DNA from: Jiella mangrovi
GTDB taxonomy: Bacteria > Pseudomonadota > Alphaproteobacteria > Rhizobiales > Rhizobiaceae
DNA: 64,000 nucleotides
NCBI RefSeq assembly: GCF_017815135.1
Contig: NZ_JAGJCF010000001.1
Location: 186,001 to 250,000, forward strand
Direction: 5' to 3'
Positions within the stretch are counted from its first letter, which is position 1, and every line of letters starts with the position of its first letter. Under the pieces are notes generated by a model. The model was given only the letters and a program-made list of their open reading frames with translations, made no database searches and was not told where the DNA came from. A program made the position numbers and the translations under genes. Shown here one piece after another: positions 50,567 through 62,149 of the stretch.

Positions 50567-52873
50567 ATGAGCACCAACCAATCCCCGGAAGGCGGCGAGA
50601 CGATGAGCGATCTCGACAAGCAGGCGCTGTTCTTTCACCGCCATCCGAAGCCTGGCAAGCTCGCCATCCAGGCGACCAAGCCGCTCGGCAACCAGCGCGA
50701 TCTGGCGCTCGCCTATTCGCCCGGCGTCGCCGCCCCCTGCCTCGAAATCGCCCGCGATCCCGGCCTTGCGGCGGACTATACCAGCCGCGCCAATCTCGTC
50801 GCCGTCATCTCCAACGGCACCGCCGTCCTCGGCCTCGGCAATATCGGGCCGCTCGCCTCCAAGCCGGTGATGGAGGGCAAGGCGGTCCTGTTCAAGAAAT
50901 TCGCCGACATCGACGTCTTCGACATCGAGGTCGACGCGCTGGAGATCGACCATTTCTGCAAGGTCGTCGCGGCGCTGGAGCCGACCTTCGGCGGCATCAA
51001 CCTGGAAGACATCAAGTCGCCCGAGTGCTTCGAGATCGAGGCGCGGCTGCGCGAGGAGATGGCGATCCCGGTCTTTCACGACGACCAGCACGGCACCGCC
51101 ATCATCGCCGCCGCCGCGGTTCGCAACGCGCTTCGCCTCGGCGGCAAGTCGCTGGAAGAGGTGAAGATCGTTGCGTCGGGAGCGGGAGCCGCGGCGCTCG
51201 CCTGCCTCAACCTTCTCGTCTCGCTCGGGGCGAAGCTCGAAAACATCTTCGTCACCGACAAGGACGGCATGGTCTACAAGGGCCGCGAGGTCGCCATGGA
51301 CCGGTGGAAGGACGTCTATGCCCGCGACACCGAGTTGCGGACGCTGGAAGAGGCGCTGGACGGCGCCGACGTCTTTCTCGGCCTGTCGGCCGCCGGCGTG
51401 CTCAAGCCCGAATACCTCAAGAAACTGGCCGACAAGCCGCTGATCCTGGCGCTGGCCAATCCGGTGCCGGAGATCATGCCGGATCTCGCCCGCGAGGTGC
51501 GCCCCGACGCGATGATCTGCACCGGGCGCTCGGATTTCCCCAATCAGGTCAACAACGTCCTCTGCTTCCCCTTCATCTTCCGCGGCGCGCTCGACTGCGG
51601 CGCGACCGGCATCACGGAGGGAATGAAACAGGCGGCGACCGACGCCATCGCCGAGCTCGCGCGCGAGGAAGTCTCGGAGGTTGCGGCGAAAGCCTATGGC
51701 TCGGAAACGCCGGTCTTCGGGCCGGACTATCTGATCCCCTCCCCCTTCGATCCGCGGCTGATCCTGAAGATCGCCCCCGCCGTCGCCCGGGCCGCCGAGA
51801 AGGACGGCGTCGCCTCGCGGCCGATCGCCGACATGGACGCCTATGTCGAGCGCCTGAGCCGCTTCGTCTTCCGATCCGGCATGATCATGAAGCCGATCTT
51901 CCAGATCGCCGCGAATGCCGGCAAGCGCGTCATCTTCTCCGACGGCGAGGATGAAAGAGTGTTGAGAGCCGCCCAGGTGCTGATGGAGGACAAGGTCTGC
52001 GTGCCGATCCTCATCGGCCGCCCCTCCGTTCTCGAAAGCCGGCTTGAACGCTACGGCCTGAAGATCCGGCCCGGCACCGACTTCGAGGTGATCAACCCCG
52101 AGGACGACCCGCGCTACCGCGACTATGTCGATCACTATTTCCAGAAGGTCGGGCGCAAGGGCGTCAGCCCCGACACGGCCCGCACCGTGGTGCGCACCAA
52201 TACGACGGTCATCGGCGCCGTCGCCGTGTCGCGCGGCGAGGCTGACACGCTGATCTGCGGGCTGGAGGGACGCTTCCCCCATCACGTCCGCGACATCAGC
52301 CAGATCATCGGCATGCGGCGCGGGGTGAAGAAGCTCGCCGCCATGAGCCTCCTGATCACGCAGGGGACGACGAAATTCTTCCTCGACACCTATGTCCAGC
52401 GCGATCCCAATGCCGACGAACTCGCCGAGATGACCCGGCTCGCGGCCGCGGAACTGCGCCGCTTCGGCATCGATCCGAAGGCCGCCTTCGTCTCCCACTC
52501 CAATTTCGGCACCGACGATACCGAGGACACGGTGAAGCTGCGCAAGGCCCTGAAGCTGGTGCGCGCCGAATTGCCGGACCTCGAGATCGACGGCGAGATG
52601 CATGGTGACTCCGCGCTTTCGGAGACGATGCGCAACCGCGTGATGCCCGATTCCACCCTTTCCGGCGAAGCCAACCTCCTGATCTTCCCGACCCTCGACG
52701 CGGCCAACATCACCCTCAACGTCGTCAAGCAGATGACCGACGCGCTGCATGTCGGCCCGATCCTCCTCGGCGCCGCCTCGCCGGCCCACGTGCTGACGCC
52801 CTCGGTGACCTCACGCGGGGTGGTCAACATGGCGGCCATCGCGACGGCTCAGGCGATCGGGCTGGAGGGGTGA
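50567..52873 (+). CDS. maeB: NADP-dependent malic enzyme with phosphotransacetylase-like domain
   Basis: Oxidatively decarboxylates malate to pyruvate. At 768 residues it is the long MaeB form. The malic-enzyme half (about 1-440) shows [22 protein letters not shown] and a NAD(P)-binding [13 protein letters not shown]. The phosphotransacetylase-like half (about 445-765) probably serves regulation. In rhizobia such enzymes feed acetyl-CoA and NADPH supply. An ATG at 50603 is an alternative start. It is divergent from plcP. Confidence 0.95.
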   Translation: MSTNQSPEGGETMSDLDKQALFFHRHPKPGKLAIQATKPLGNQRDLALAYSPGVAAPCLEIARDPGLAADYTSRANLVAVISNGTAVLGLGNIGPLASKPVMEGKAVLFKKFADIDVFDIEVDALEIDHFCKVVAALEPTFGGINLEDIKSPECFEIEARLREEMAIPVFHDDQHGTAIIAAAAVRNALRLGGKSLEEVKIVASGAGAAALACLNLLVSLGAKLENIFVTDKDGMVYKGREVAMDRWKDVYARDTELRTLEEALDGADVFLGLSAAGVLKPEYLKKLADKPLILALANPVPEIMPDLAREVRPDAMICTGRSDFPNQVNNVLCFPFIFRGALDCGATGITEGMKQAATDAIAELAREEVSEVAAKAYGSETPVFGPDYLIPSPFDPRLILKIAPAVARAAEKDGVASRPIADMDAYVERLSRFVFRSGMIMKPIFQIAANAGKRVIFSDGEDERVLRAAQVLMEDKVCVPILIGRPSVLESRLERYGLKIRPGTDFEVINPEDDPRYRDYVDHYFQKVGRKGVSPDTARTVVRTNTTVIGAVAVSRGEADTLICGLEGRFPHHVRDISQIIGMRRGVKKLAAMSLLITQGTTKFFLDTYVQRDPNADELAEMTRLAAAELRRFGIDPKAAFVSHSNFGTDDTEDTVKLRKALKLVRAELPDLEIDGEMHGDSALSETMRNRVMPDSTLSGEANLLIFPTLDAANITLNVVKQMTDALHVGPILLGAASPAHVLTPSVTSRGVVNMAAIATAQAIGLEG

Positions 52874-53013
52874 GCTCCCCAACTCTAGCGTATAGAAGAT
52901 AGCGCGGCCTGTTCTGAGCGAGGAAAATACAGCATTATTCGGAATGCCTAATCAACAATCCATAAAACATGGGCATAACACCTTTTAAAGCTAAATGCAC
53001 GTCAATCAACATT

Positions 53014-53967
53014 TTACCAACTGCCGAAATAGTCCTCACTTTTGAAATCAGGATTTGACATCACAAAATCTTTTTTCGCTTTATTAATGATTTCTGACAT
53101 GTCTACTACAGGCGGCAAAAACGCTTCCTTCAACAAGCTATCCGCCAACTCGGTTGTAGGAATCGGGACACCGGAGGCGGCAGTGGCAGCTTTTTGTGTA
53201 TAACTCAGAAAACCTTTTGCAGAGGCAGAATTTAATAGTTTTCGCGTTCTAAAATTTATCTGGGAGACAACATGCTGTATATTTGTTAATCCTCCTAACA
53301 TAAGCGTATCCGCGGAGAGCGCTTTAAATTCGCTAGAAAGTATAATTTCCAACAATCGATCAGATTGGGCTTTAGATGCCTCTGCAATTAATGTTGCAGC
53401 AGCTAAATCAAACGGCCTATAGGTTGACAAAATACCTTGAATTCCTGCGATTCTAATACGCCCTTCGGGATCTTTAATCTGTCTCCTTACGTTCTCCAGG
53501 TCTTGCTGAAGACCAAACATATCGAAATGAAAATGGCACTTGAGAAAGAGCGCTTCCAAAAAATTTGGCAGCTGCGAATGAGCGACCATGGCAGAATTTC
53601 GCGCCACCTCCTCTTCCCGCGAGATGGCCTCTCGCTTCATTCTGTATGCCGAGCGCTCAAATTCTATTCCTAAATCATCAAATATTGATTCGAATATATC
53701 GTTAGATATCAAAGCTGTCCTTCTGCTTATATCAACTATCTTTACATAATTTTTTGCAGATTTTGGTAATTTCGATATTTCGTCATAATATTCATTTGAA
53801 TACCGCCACGAGTCTGTGATTATTACTTCCGTAGCGCCCGAGTAGATCAAATTTTCAATTATATAAGGCAGCATGGCGCCAGTTATCCTAGCCCCTCTTT
53901 TTGAGCCATCTCCGAATGACTTCAAGAGATGGACGTGAGGCATTATAAGCTTAGTATGATCTATCAT
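53014..53967 (-). CDS. Unrecognised 317-residue protein in an AT-rich islet
   Basis: No family recognised. The 317-residue product has no signal peptide or membrane helix and looks like a globular, largely helical cytoplasmic protein. Its N-terminal third includes PYIIENLIYSGATEVIITD, reminiscent of a Rossmann-like strand-helix, and a middle part with REAISREEEVARNSAMVAHS. Codon use and base composition are clearly A/T-rich, unlike every neighbour, and no partner gene accompanies it. It is most likely acquired by transfer. No integrase, repeat pair or tRNA is seen at its borders. The flanks (52874-53013 and after 53967) are equally AT-rich. Confidence 0.72.
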   Translation of the reverse strand: MIDHTKLIMPHVHLLKSFGDGSKRGARITGAMLPYIIENLIYSGATEVIITDSWRYSNEYYDEISKLPKSAKNYVKIVDISRRTALISNDIFESIFDDLGIEFERSAYRMKREAISREEEVARNSAMVAHSQLPNFLEALFLKCHFHFDMFGLQQDLENVRRQIKDPEGRIRIAGIQGILSTYRPFDLAAATLIAEASKAQSDRLLEIILSSEFKALSADTLMLGGLTNIQHVVSQINFRTRKLLNSASAKGFLSYTQKAATAASGVPIPTTELADSLLKEAFLPPVVDMSEIINKAKKDFVMSNPDFKSEDYFGSW

Positions 53968-54269
53968 TTTACTGCAACCTCGCCCTCGATTTTCGAGCTT
54001 GAACGAGACTACGAAAATCTTATTGTAACGTCTTGCCTGACTTTAACATATTTTCTGGGGGCCGCCACACTCGCCGACATTCAAGCGACCAGCAGTGCCC
54101 AGCACATCGAAACTACGCTAACAACGACCATTCAATATATAAGATTCTCTTGCATTTTGAAATCAATTGGTCAGCTCAGCGATCTTAGCCTACCGTGCAA
54201 TTTGTCCAACTTTAGGAATGCCTTGACCGGCCGCTTGACGCCACCCTCCCCTCTGCTACCCTTCTGATC
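53968..54269. other. AT-rich intergenic region before the thiamine riboswitch
   Basis: About 300 bases, AT-rich up to about 54210 and then returning to host composition. It should carry the promoters of the divergent unknown gene and thiC. A plus-strand frame here (53929-54267) is not convincing, having no ribosome site and overlapping the unknown gene. Confidence 0.4.
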
Positions 54270-56401
<2,132 letters not shown>

Positions 56402-56406
56402 GCCTG

Positions 56407-57384
56407 ATGCAGATCACCGTCATCGGGGCCGGCGTCGCCGGCCTCGTCACCGCCGTGACCCTCGCCGAACGGGGCGCGGCGGTGACGCTTCACGAGTGCT
56501 CGGAAAGCCTAGGGGCAAACGCTGCCTCCTGGCTCGCCGGTGGCATGCTTGCCCCCTTCTGCGAGGCCGAGAGCGCCGATCCGGCCATCGTCGCGCCCGG
56601 GCTCGCCGCCATCGACTGGTGGGCGGAGCGGGTGCCGGGCGTCACCCGGCAGGGAACGCTGGTGGTCGCCCCGCCCCGCGATGCCGGCGAGGTCCAGCGC
56701 TTTGGCCGGCGGACGCGGCAGGGCCTGCCGCTGGATGCAGACGGCATCGCGGCGCTGGAACCGGATCTCGCCGCACGGTTTGCCGGCGGCCTGCACTTTG
56801 CGGCCGAGGCCCATCTCGATCCGCGCCGGGCGCTCCTTGCGCTGTCGGAGCGCCTGCAGGCGCTGGGCGGCTGTCTCCGCCTGTCCTCGCCGCTCGAGCC
56901 GGAGACCGCCGCCGGCGACGTCGTCGTCGACTGCCGCGGCATCGCCGGCGCCGCCGATGACCTGCGCAGCGTGCGCGGCGAGATGCTGATCCTGCGGACA
57001 CCGGACGTGCGTCTGTCGCGCCCGGTGCGTCTCCTCCATCCGCGCATCCCGGTCTATGTGGTGCCCCGCGCCGATAAGCTTTTCATGGTCGGGGCGACGA
57101 TGATCGAGAGCGAGGCTGAAGGCCCGGTCCGGCTGCGCTCGGCGGTGGAGCTGATGAACGCCGCCTATGCGCTGCATCCGGCCTTCGCCGAGGCCGAGGT
57201 GGTCGAGATGAGGGCCGGGCGGAGGCCCGCCTTCCCGGACAATCTGCCGAGGGTCACGCGGAAGGGCCGGATCGTCTCGGTGAACGGGCTTTACCGCCAC
57301 GGCTTCCTGCTGTCGCCCGACTGCGCCGCAAGAGCCGCCGATCTCGCCTTCGGCCCGGCGCAGACACGGGAGATCGCGGCATGA
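56407..57384 (+). CDS. thiO: Glycine oxidase ThiO
   Basis: FAD-dependent oxidase of 325 residues making dehydroglycine for thiazole synthesis. The N-terminal dinucleotide motif ITVIGAGVAGLVTAVTLAERG, then SWLAGGMLAPFCEAE and VVDCRGIAGAADDL, fit the family. The C-terminal NGLYRHGFLLSPDCA closes the FAD site. It starts six bases after thiC and its stop overlaps thiS. Confidence 0.94.
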   Translation: MQITVIGAGVAGLVTAVTLAERGAAVTLHECSESLGANAASWLAGGMLAPFCEAESADPAIVAPGLAAIDWWAERVPGVTRQGTLVVAPPRDAGEVQRFGRRTRQGLPLDADGIAALEPDLAARFAGGLHFAAEAHLDPRRALLALSERLQALGGCLRLSSPLEPETAAGDVVVDCRGIAGAADDLRSVRGEMLILRTPDVRLSRPVRLLHPRIPVYVVPRADKLFMVGATMIESEAEGPVRLRSAVELMNAAYALHPAFAEAEVVEMRAGRRPAFPDNLPRVTRKGRIVSVNGLYRHGFLLSPDCAARAADLAFGPAQTREIAA

Positions 57385-57578
57385 AAATCATACTCAACGG
57401 GGAACCCGCCGAGGTCGCAAGCTCCACCCTCGCGGCGGCGCTGGTCGAACTCGGCTATGGCGAAGGCCCCTTCGCCACCGCCCTCAACCACGACTTCGTG
57501 CCGGCCCCCGAGCGATGCGAGACGCCGCTTTCGGAGGGCGACGCGATCGAGGTCATCGCGCCGATGCAGGGAGGCTGA
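57381..57578 (+). CDS. thiS: Sulfur carrier protein ThiS
   Basis: A 65-residue ubiquitin-like protein ending in the required Gly-Gly (EVIAPMQGG), which is thiocarboxylated to give sulfur to ThiG. N-terminus [12 protein letters not shown] is typical. The ATG overlaps the thiO TGA; thiG starts five bases after the stop. No thiF-type activating gene is in this operon. Confidence 0.95.
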   Translation: MKIILNGEPAEVASSTLAAALVELGYGEGPFATALNHDFVPAPERCETPLSEGDAIEVIAPMQGG

Positions 57579-57582
57579 AACG

Positions 57583-58368
57583 ATGCGGATCTATGACGAG
57601 ACGTTCACCAGCCGGCTGATGCTCGGCACGGCGCGCTACCCCTCCCCGCAGATCCTGAAGGACGCGATTGTCGCCTCCGGTGCGGAAATCGTCACCGTCT
57701 CGCTGCGCCGCGAGGCCGCCGGCGAGCGCGCCGGCCAGAGGTTCTGGGATCTCATCCGCGACACCGGCGTGAAGGTCCTGCCCAACACCGCCGGCTGCCA
57801 TTCGGTGCGCGAGGCCGTGACGACGGCCGAGATGGCGCGCGAGGTCTTCGGCACGCGGTGGATCAAGCTGGAGGTGATCGGCGACGCCGACACGCTGCAG
57901 CCCGACCTCTTCGGCCTCGTCGAGGCGACGCGCATCCTCTCGAACGACGGCTTTCAGGTCCTCGCCTACACGACCGAGGATCTCGTCGCCGCCGACCGGC
58001 TGGTCGAGGCCGGCTGCCGGGTGCTGATGCCCTGGGGCTCGCCCATCGGCTCGGCGCGCGGGCTGAACAACGTCTATGGCCTGAGAGCAATGCGGGCGCG
58101 CTTTCCCGAGCTGACGCTGATCGTCGATGCCGGCATGGGCGTGCCGTCCCATGCCAGCACGGCGATGGAGCTCGGCTATGACGGGGTGCTCCTGTCTTCG
58201 GCGGTCGCTCTCGCCGGCGATCCGGTCAGGATGGCGCGGGCGTTCCGGCTCTCGGTCGAAGCCGGGCGGCTTGGCTTCACGGCCGATCCCTTGCAGCCGC
58301 GCGACTTCGCCGAGCCCTCGACCCCGGTGCTCGGCCAGGCCCTGCTCGGCGACACGGTGTTCGCATGA
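57583..58368 (+). CDS. thiG: Thiazole synthase ThiG
   Basis: Forms the thiazole ring from deoxyxylulose phosphate, dehydroglycine and ThiS thiocarboxylate. The 261-residue TIM barrel shows [27 protein letters not shown], the Schiff-base lysine in [22 protein letters not shown] and [17 protein letters not shown] precedes the ATG. The stop overlaps the thiE start. Confidence 0.97.
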   Translation: MRIYDETFTSRLMLGTARYPSPQILKDAIVASGAEIVTVSLRREAAGERAGQRFWDLIRDTGVKVLPNTAGCHSVREAVTTAEMAREVFGTRWIKLEVIGDADTLQPDLFGLVEATRILSNDGFQVLAYTTEDLVAADRLVEAGCRVLMPWGSPIGSARGLNNVYGLRAMRARFPELTLIVDAGMGVPSHASTAMELGYDGVLLSSAVALAGDPVRMARAFRLSVEAGRLGFTADPLQPRDFAEPSTPVLGQALLGDTVFA

Positions 58369-59108
58369 CGGTGCTCGACCCGTTCTACCTGATCGTCGAC
58401 AGCGCCGACTGGATCGAGCGGCTGGTGCCGCTCGGGGTGAAGCTCGTGCAACTGCGGGTGAAGGATACCCCCGAACCTGCCCTTCGCGCCGAAATCCGCC
58501 GCGCCCGCAACATCTGCCGTCGCCATGGCTGCCAGCTGATCGTCAACGATTTCTGGCAACTGGCCATCGCGGAGGGATGCGACTTCGTCCATCTCGGCCA
58601 GGAGGATCTCGTCGAGGCCGATCTCGGCGCCATCCGCCGCGCCGGCCTGTCGCTGGGCATCTCGACCCATGACGAGGCAGAACTCGAAATCGCGCTGGCC
58701 GCCAAGCCCGACTATGTCGCGCTCGGCCCGGTCTGGCCGACGATCCTGAAAAAGATGCCCTTCGCACCGCAGACGCCGGCCCGTCTGGCCGCCTGGAAAC
58801 GGGCGATCGGCGACCTGCCGCTGGTCGCCATCGGCGGGGTGACGGTGGAGCGCCTGCCGCAGGTCTTCGCCAACGGGGCAGACAGCGCCGCCGTCGTCAC
58901 CGACGTCACGCGGAACGCCGATCCGGAAGGCCGCACGCGGGAATGGATCGCGGCGACGCGGGGATATGTCCAGGCCGATTCGCCTCGGCCAAGAGTGTCG
59001 TCGCCCAGCGCCGATACCCCCCTCTGCCTGCCGGCATCTCCCCCTCAAGGGGGGAGATCGGCGGTGTTGGCCGCACCGCCTTCCCCGTCGGTAAAAGTGC
59101 AGGACTGA
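58365..59108 (+). CDS. thiE: Thiamine phosphate synthase ThiE with repeat-derived tail
   Basis: Couples HMP pyrophosphate and thiazole phosphate. The core (about residues 1-206) has [51 protein letters not shown] and [12 protein letters not shown]. The last 40 or so residues (from about SPRPRVSS) are foreign to the family: bases 59014-59063 belong to a dispersed repeat and encode [13 protein letters not shown]. The normal stop seems lost to repeat insertion. The pyrophosphate-binding TKKT-type loop is replaced by LKKM here, so activity or group assignment (ThiE-like) deserves caution. Confidence 0.9.
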   Translation: MTVLDPFYLIVDSADWIERLVPLGVKLVQLRVKDTPEPALRAEIRRARNICRRHGCQLIVNDFWQLAIAEGCDFVHLGQEDLVEADLGAIRRAGLSLGISTHDEAELEIALAAKPDYVALGPVWPTILKKMPFAPQTPARLAAWKRAIGDLPLVAIGGVTVERLPQVFANGADSAAVVTDVTRNADPEGRTREWIAATRGYVQADSPRPRVSSPSADTPLCLPASPPQGGRSAVLAAPPSPSVKVQD

Positions 59109-59193
59109 GACGTGGAAAATCGGCGAAAAACGGTTGGGCAGGATCGATCTCCCCCCTTGTGGGGGAGATGCCCGGCAGGGCAGAGGGGGGTGC
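59014..59193. repeat. Dispersed inverted-repeat element, family B (long form)
   Basis: Left arm 59014-59063 and right arm 59145-59193 are reverse complements: ACCCCCCTCTGCC...GGCATCTCCCCC versus GGGGGAGATGCCCGG...GGGGGGT. Each arm ends in its own ATCTCCCC/GGGGAGAT hairpin. The element straddles the end of thiE and the gap before thiD. It could form a very large hairpin in the thi transcript. Confidence 0.8.
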
Positions 59194-59245
59194 CTGGCGC
59201 CCGGGCTGACGATTGCGTTCGTCGTGTTGCCTCGACTGCGCCGCA

Positions 59246-60079
59246 ATGACCCGCCCCGCCATCCTTCTCGTCGGCGGCACCGATTCCTCCGGCGGCGCGG
59301 GGCTTGCGGCCGACATCCGCGCCGCTGCCGCTCATGGCGTCGAGGCCCGGCTGGCGGTGACGGCGGTGACGGCGCAGACGAACGGCATGGTCGGCACGGT
59401 GGCGCCGATGCCCCCTGCCCTCGTCGCAGAACAGATCGCCTTCGCCCTTGCGGACGGCCGCGTGTTCGCCGTCAAGATCGGCATGCTCGCAGAGGCGGCG
59501 ATCGTCGCGGCGGTGGCGGAGGCATTGGCGGGTTTTGCGGGGCCGATCGTCCTCGATCCGGTGATCGCGGCCTCCTCCGGCGGGATGTTGTTGAGCGAGG
59601 AAGGGATCACCGGCCTGATCGAGCGCCTGCTGCCGATGACGACGCTGGTCACGCCCAACCTCCCGGAGCTTTCGATTCTGGCAAGCCGGGCGGACGGCCG
59701 CTTGGCCGCCGGCGACCCGGCGCCGGTCAGCCAGACCGGCTTGCGGGGAAAGACAGAGGCAGGGCCGCACTCACACGCGACGCCCCGAGACGCCGCTCTC
59801 GTCCGCAACCTCTTCGCGGCCGGCGCCGGGGCGGTGCTGGTCAAGGGCGGTCACGAGACCGGCACCGAGGCCTTGGACGTGCTCCATCGCCGCGATGGCG
59901 GCCCGCCCCGGCGTTTCGCCACGCCGCGTCTCGACGCAATGCTGCGCGGCACCGGCTGCATGCTGGCAACGGCGATCGCCTGCCGCCTCGCAGCCGGCAA
60001 TGGGCTGGAGACGGCCTGTGGCGCAGCCAAGGAATACGTGCGCGGGCTGCTCGCCGGGGCGTCGGCGGAACCGGGGTGA
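59246..60079 (+). CDS. thiD: Hydroxymethylpyrimidine/phosphomethylpyrimidine kinase ThiD
   Basis: Phosphorylates HMP and HMP phosphate. 277 residues: ILLVGGTDSSGGAGLAADIRA, AVTAQTNGM, VLDPVIAASSGG, LVTPNLPELSIL, VLVKGGHETG and the catalytic end LRGTGCMLATAIA, where the usual GTGCT/S cysteine is kept. A stretch of about 25 Gly/Ser/His-rich residues near 155-180 seems inserted relative to typical ThiD. Last gene of the thi operon, 137 bases after thiE. Confidence 0.94.
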   Translation: MTRPAILLVGGTDSSGGAGLAADIRAAAAHGVEARLAVTAVTAQTNGMVGTVAPMPPALVAEQIAFALADGRVFAVKIGMLAEAAIVAAVAEALAGFAGPIVLDPVIAASSGGMLLSEEGITGLIERLLPMTTLVTPNLPELSILASRADGRLAAGDPAPVSQTGLRGKTEAGPHSHATPRDAALVRNLFAAGAGAVLVKGGHETGTEALDVLHRRDGGPPRRFATPRLDAMLRGTGCMLATAIACRLAAGNGLETACGAAKEYVRGLLAGASAEPG

Positions 60080-60141
60080 TCGGGCTATCGCCGACGCCGT
60101 GGTTTGCGGCGCTTGTCCAGACGACCGGGCCATCCCCGTTT

Positions 60142-60170
60142 CGTCATCCCGGGCTTGACCCGGGATGACG
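60142..60170. repeat. Dispersed palindrome, family A (short form)
   Basis: Perfect 12-bp stem CGTCATCCCGGG/CCCGGGATGACG with a 5-base loop. It lies in the 354-base gap between the convergent thiD and xylB genes, where it may double as a transcription stop. The rest of the gap (60080-60433) contains no gene. Confidence 0.75.
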
Positions 60171-60433
60171 AGGCTGGGATGGCGGCGTCGAGATGACGCC
60201 GGCGGCAGGGCAGAACGACTTCCGGTCCACGGGACTGAAGCCCGCGAGGCGATTGAGCGGGTGCGCACTTGGCGCCGATCACAAAGCGGAGCCGCCAACA
60301 CGAGACGGCACCGCCAAAAGGCCCCGCAATCGAACACACGGCCGAGAGGCGCGTTGGATCAGAGGCGGCCCGTCAGCGGCACCCCGACACAAAGAAAAGA
60401 GCATGCACTGACCGGCCGGACACCTGCCGCCCC

Positions 60434-61891
60434 TTACCCCGCCATCGCCGCCTTCACCGCCGGGTAGAGCGCCTTGTAGCGCTGGTGCCCCTCGCGATAG
60501 GCGTCGATCTTGTCCGCCACCGGCTCGAAGGTCCGGGCGATCGGCGGGGCGGTGATGACGCTTTTCGGGTCGGCGCCGGTCGCCGCCGTGATGCCGAGGC
60601 GGGCGGCACCAAAGGCGGCACCGAAATCGCCGGCTTGCGGCAGCGCGATTTCGGTTTCGAGCACGGTGGCCATCAGCTGCAGCCAATAGGTCGAGCGCGA
60701 TCCGGCACCGACGGCGATCAGTCGCTGCGGCTTGGGCTGATCACCGGCCGCGTCGAGGCAGTCGCGCATGGAATAGGCGACGCCCTCGAGCACGGCGCGG
60801 GTGGTCGCCTCGCGGGAGGTGTCGCTCTCGATACCGGCCAGTACGCCACGGATGTCGGCATCGTTGTGCGGCGTGCGTTCGCCGGAGAGATAGGGGAGGA
60901 ACATCAGCCGGCCGGGCTCTGAGATCGCCTCGCCCAGCGCCCCGGTCAGATCGCCCGGCTCTTCCTTCAGAAGCTTCGACAGCCATTCCATGCAGCCGGC
61001 GGCCGACAGGGTCACGCCCATCTGGTGCCAGAGCCCCGGAATGGCATGGCAGAAGGTGTGGAGCGCGGTGTCGGGGACCGGATCATAACCTGCCACCGCA
61101 GTGAAAAGGACACCCGAGGTGCCCAGCGACAAGAAGCCGGTGCCCGGCTGCGAAACGCCGACGCCGCAGGCGGACGCGGCATTGTCGCCGCCGCCGCCGG
61201 CCACGACGATGCCGCGTTTCAGGCCGAATTTGTTCGCCAGGATATCGCGCAGCTCGCCGGACGCCTCCGTGCCCTCGACGAGGCGCGGCATGTGCCCGAT
61301 GGTGAGGCCGGTGCGCTCCAGCATGCGGGTCGACCAGTCGCGCTTGCCGGTGTCGAGCCAGGCCGTGCCCGCTGCGTCCGACATTTCGGAGACGGCCTCG
61401 CCGGTCAGCCAAAGGCGCAGATAGTCTTTCGGCAAGAGCACGAGCCGGGTCTTGGCGAACAGCTCCGGCTCATTCTCGCGCATCCAGGCAAGCTTCGGCG
61501 CGGTGAAGCCGGGAAAGACGATGTTGCCGGTGATCGCACGGGATTCGGCATCGTCGAGGGCTTTCGCCTCGGCGTGGCTGCGGGTGTCGTTCCACAGGAT
61601 GCAGGGGCGCAGAACCGTGCCGTCCTCGCTGAGAACCGTCGCGCCATGCATATGGCCGGACAGGCCGATGCCGTCGATGGCGGCGAACGCGCGCGGGTGC
61701 TTGTTGTGCAGCTCCTGCAGCGCCGCCTCACAGGCGACGATCCAGTTGGCCGGGCACTGCTCCGACCAGCCGAAATGCGGCCGCTCGACGGTGAGCGGCA
61801 CGGAGACCGAGCCGATCACCGCCTGATCTTCATTGATCAGGAGCGCCTTGAGCGAGGAGGTGCCGAGGTCGAGGCCGAGATAGGTGGTCAT
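60434..61891 (-). CDS. xylB: Xylulokinase
   Basis: Phosphorylates xylulose. 485 residues of the FGGY kinase family: YLGLDLGTSSLKALL at the N-terminus, GLSGHMHGATVL, LPKDYLRLWLTGE, SDAAGTAWLD, GGGGDNAASACGVG and SLGTSGVLF. It follows xylA on the same strand after about 260 bases occupied by a dispersed repeat. Together with xylA it converts xylose to xylulose 5-phosphate. Confidence 0.96.
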   Translation of the reverse strand: MTTYLGLDLGTSSLKALLINEDQAVIGSVSVPLTVERPHFGWSEQCPANWIVACEAALQELHNKHPRAFAAIDGIGLSGHMHGATVLSEDGTVLRPCILWNDTRSHAEAKALDDAESRAITGNIVFPGFTAPKLAWMRENEPELFAKTRLVLLPKDYLRLWLTGEAVSEMSDAAGTAWLDTGKRDWSTRMLERTGLTIGHMPRLVEGTEASGELRDILANKFGLKRGIVVAGGGGDNAASACGVGVSQPGTGFLSLGTSGVLFTAVAGYDPVPDTALHTFCHAIPGLWHQMGVTLSAAGCMEWLSKLLKEEPGDLTGALGEAISEPGRLMFLPYLSGERTPHNDADIRGVLAGIESDTSREATTRAVLEGVAYSMRDCLDAAGDQPKPQRLIAVGAGSRSTYWLQLMATVLETEIALPQAGDFGAAFGAARLGITAATGADPKSVITAPPIARTFEPVADKIDAYREGHQRYKALYPAVKAAMAG

Positions 61892-61977
61892 GGGAATTCG
61901 GTCCCTTTCGAAGCAATGCGGTGGCCAGAGAGGCGCTGAATTTATGGGGCTGCCGGGACGCTATCATTGCAAGCAAG

Positions 61978-62143
61978 TCGTCATCCCGGCCGCCGAGCCG
62001 GGATCCATTCCAAATCCTGACCGGGACTGCAAGGCCACATTGAGCAGCCCAGACCCGAGGCAAAAAGCACAAGGCACAAAGCACAAAGCACAACTGCGAC
62101 GGGTCTTGGCATCGATCCCGGGTCAAGCCCGGGGTGACGACGG
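61978..62143. repeat. Dispersed inverted-repeat element, family A (long form), with internal 7-bp tandem repeat
   Basis: Arms at about 61978-62018 and 62113-62143 are reverse complements around CATCCCGG.../...CCGGGATC. Between them four 7-bp units GCACAA(A/G/C) run from 62067 to 62094. It occupies the xylA-xylB gap, so both genes would be separated by a large RNA hairpin. Confidence 0.75.
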
Positions 62144-62149
62144 GCAGGC

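Noticed and set aside
50423-52789. Minus-strand frame of 788 codons opposite maeB
   Set aside because: Antisense shadow of the malic enzyme gene; no recognisable domain.
53929-54267. Plus-strand frame of 112 codons between the AT-rich orphan gene and the riboswitch
   Set aside because: It overlaps the start of the orphan gene on the other strand, has no ribosome site, and its end runs into the riboswitch. Composition alone keeps the frame open.
52874-54269. Genomic-island borders (att sites, tRNA end, integrase)
   Set aside because: No tRNA, direct repeat pair or recombinase gene could be seen; only base composition supports transfer.
62067-62094. Short direct repeats considered as a CRISPR remnant
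   Set aside because: Units are only 7 bp, contiguous and without spacers; they are a simple tandem repeat inside a dispersed element.
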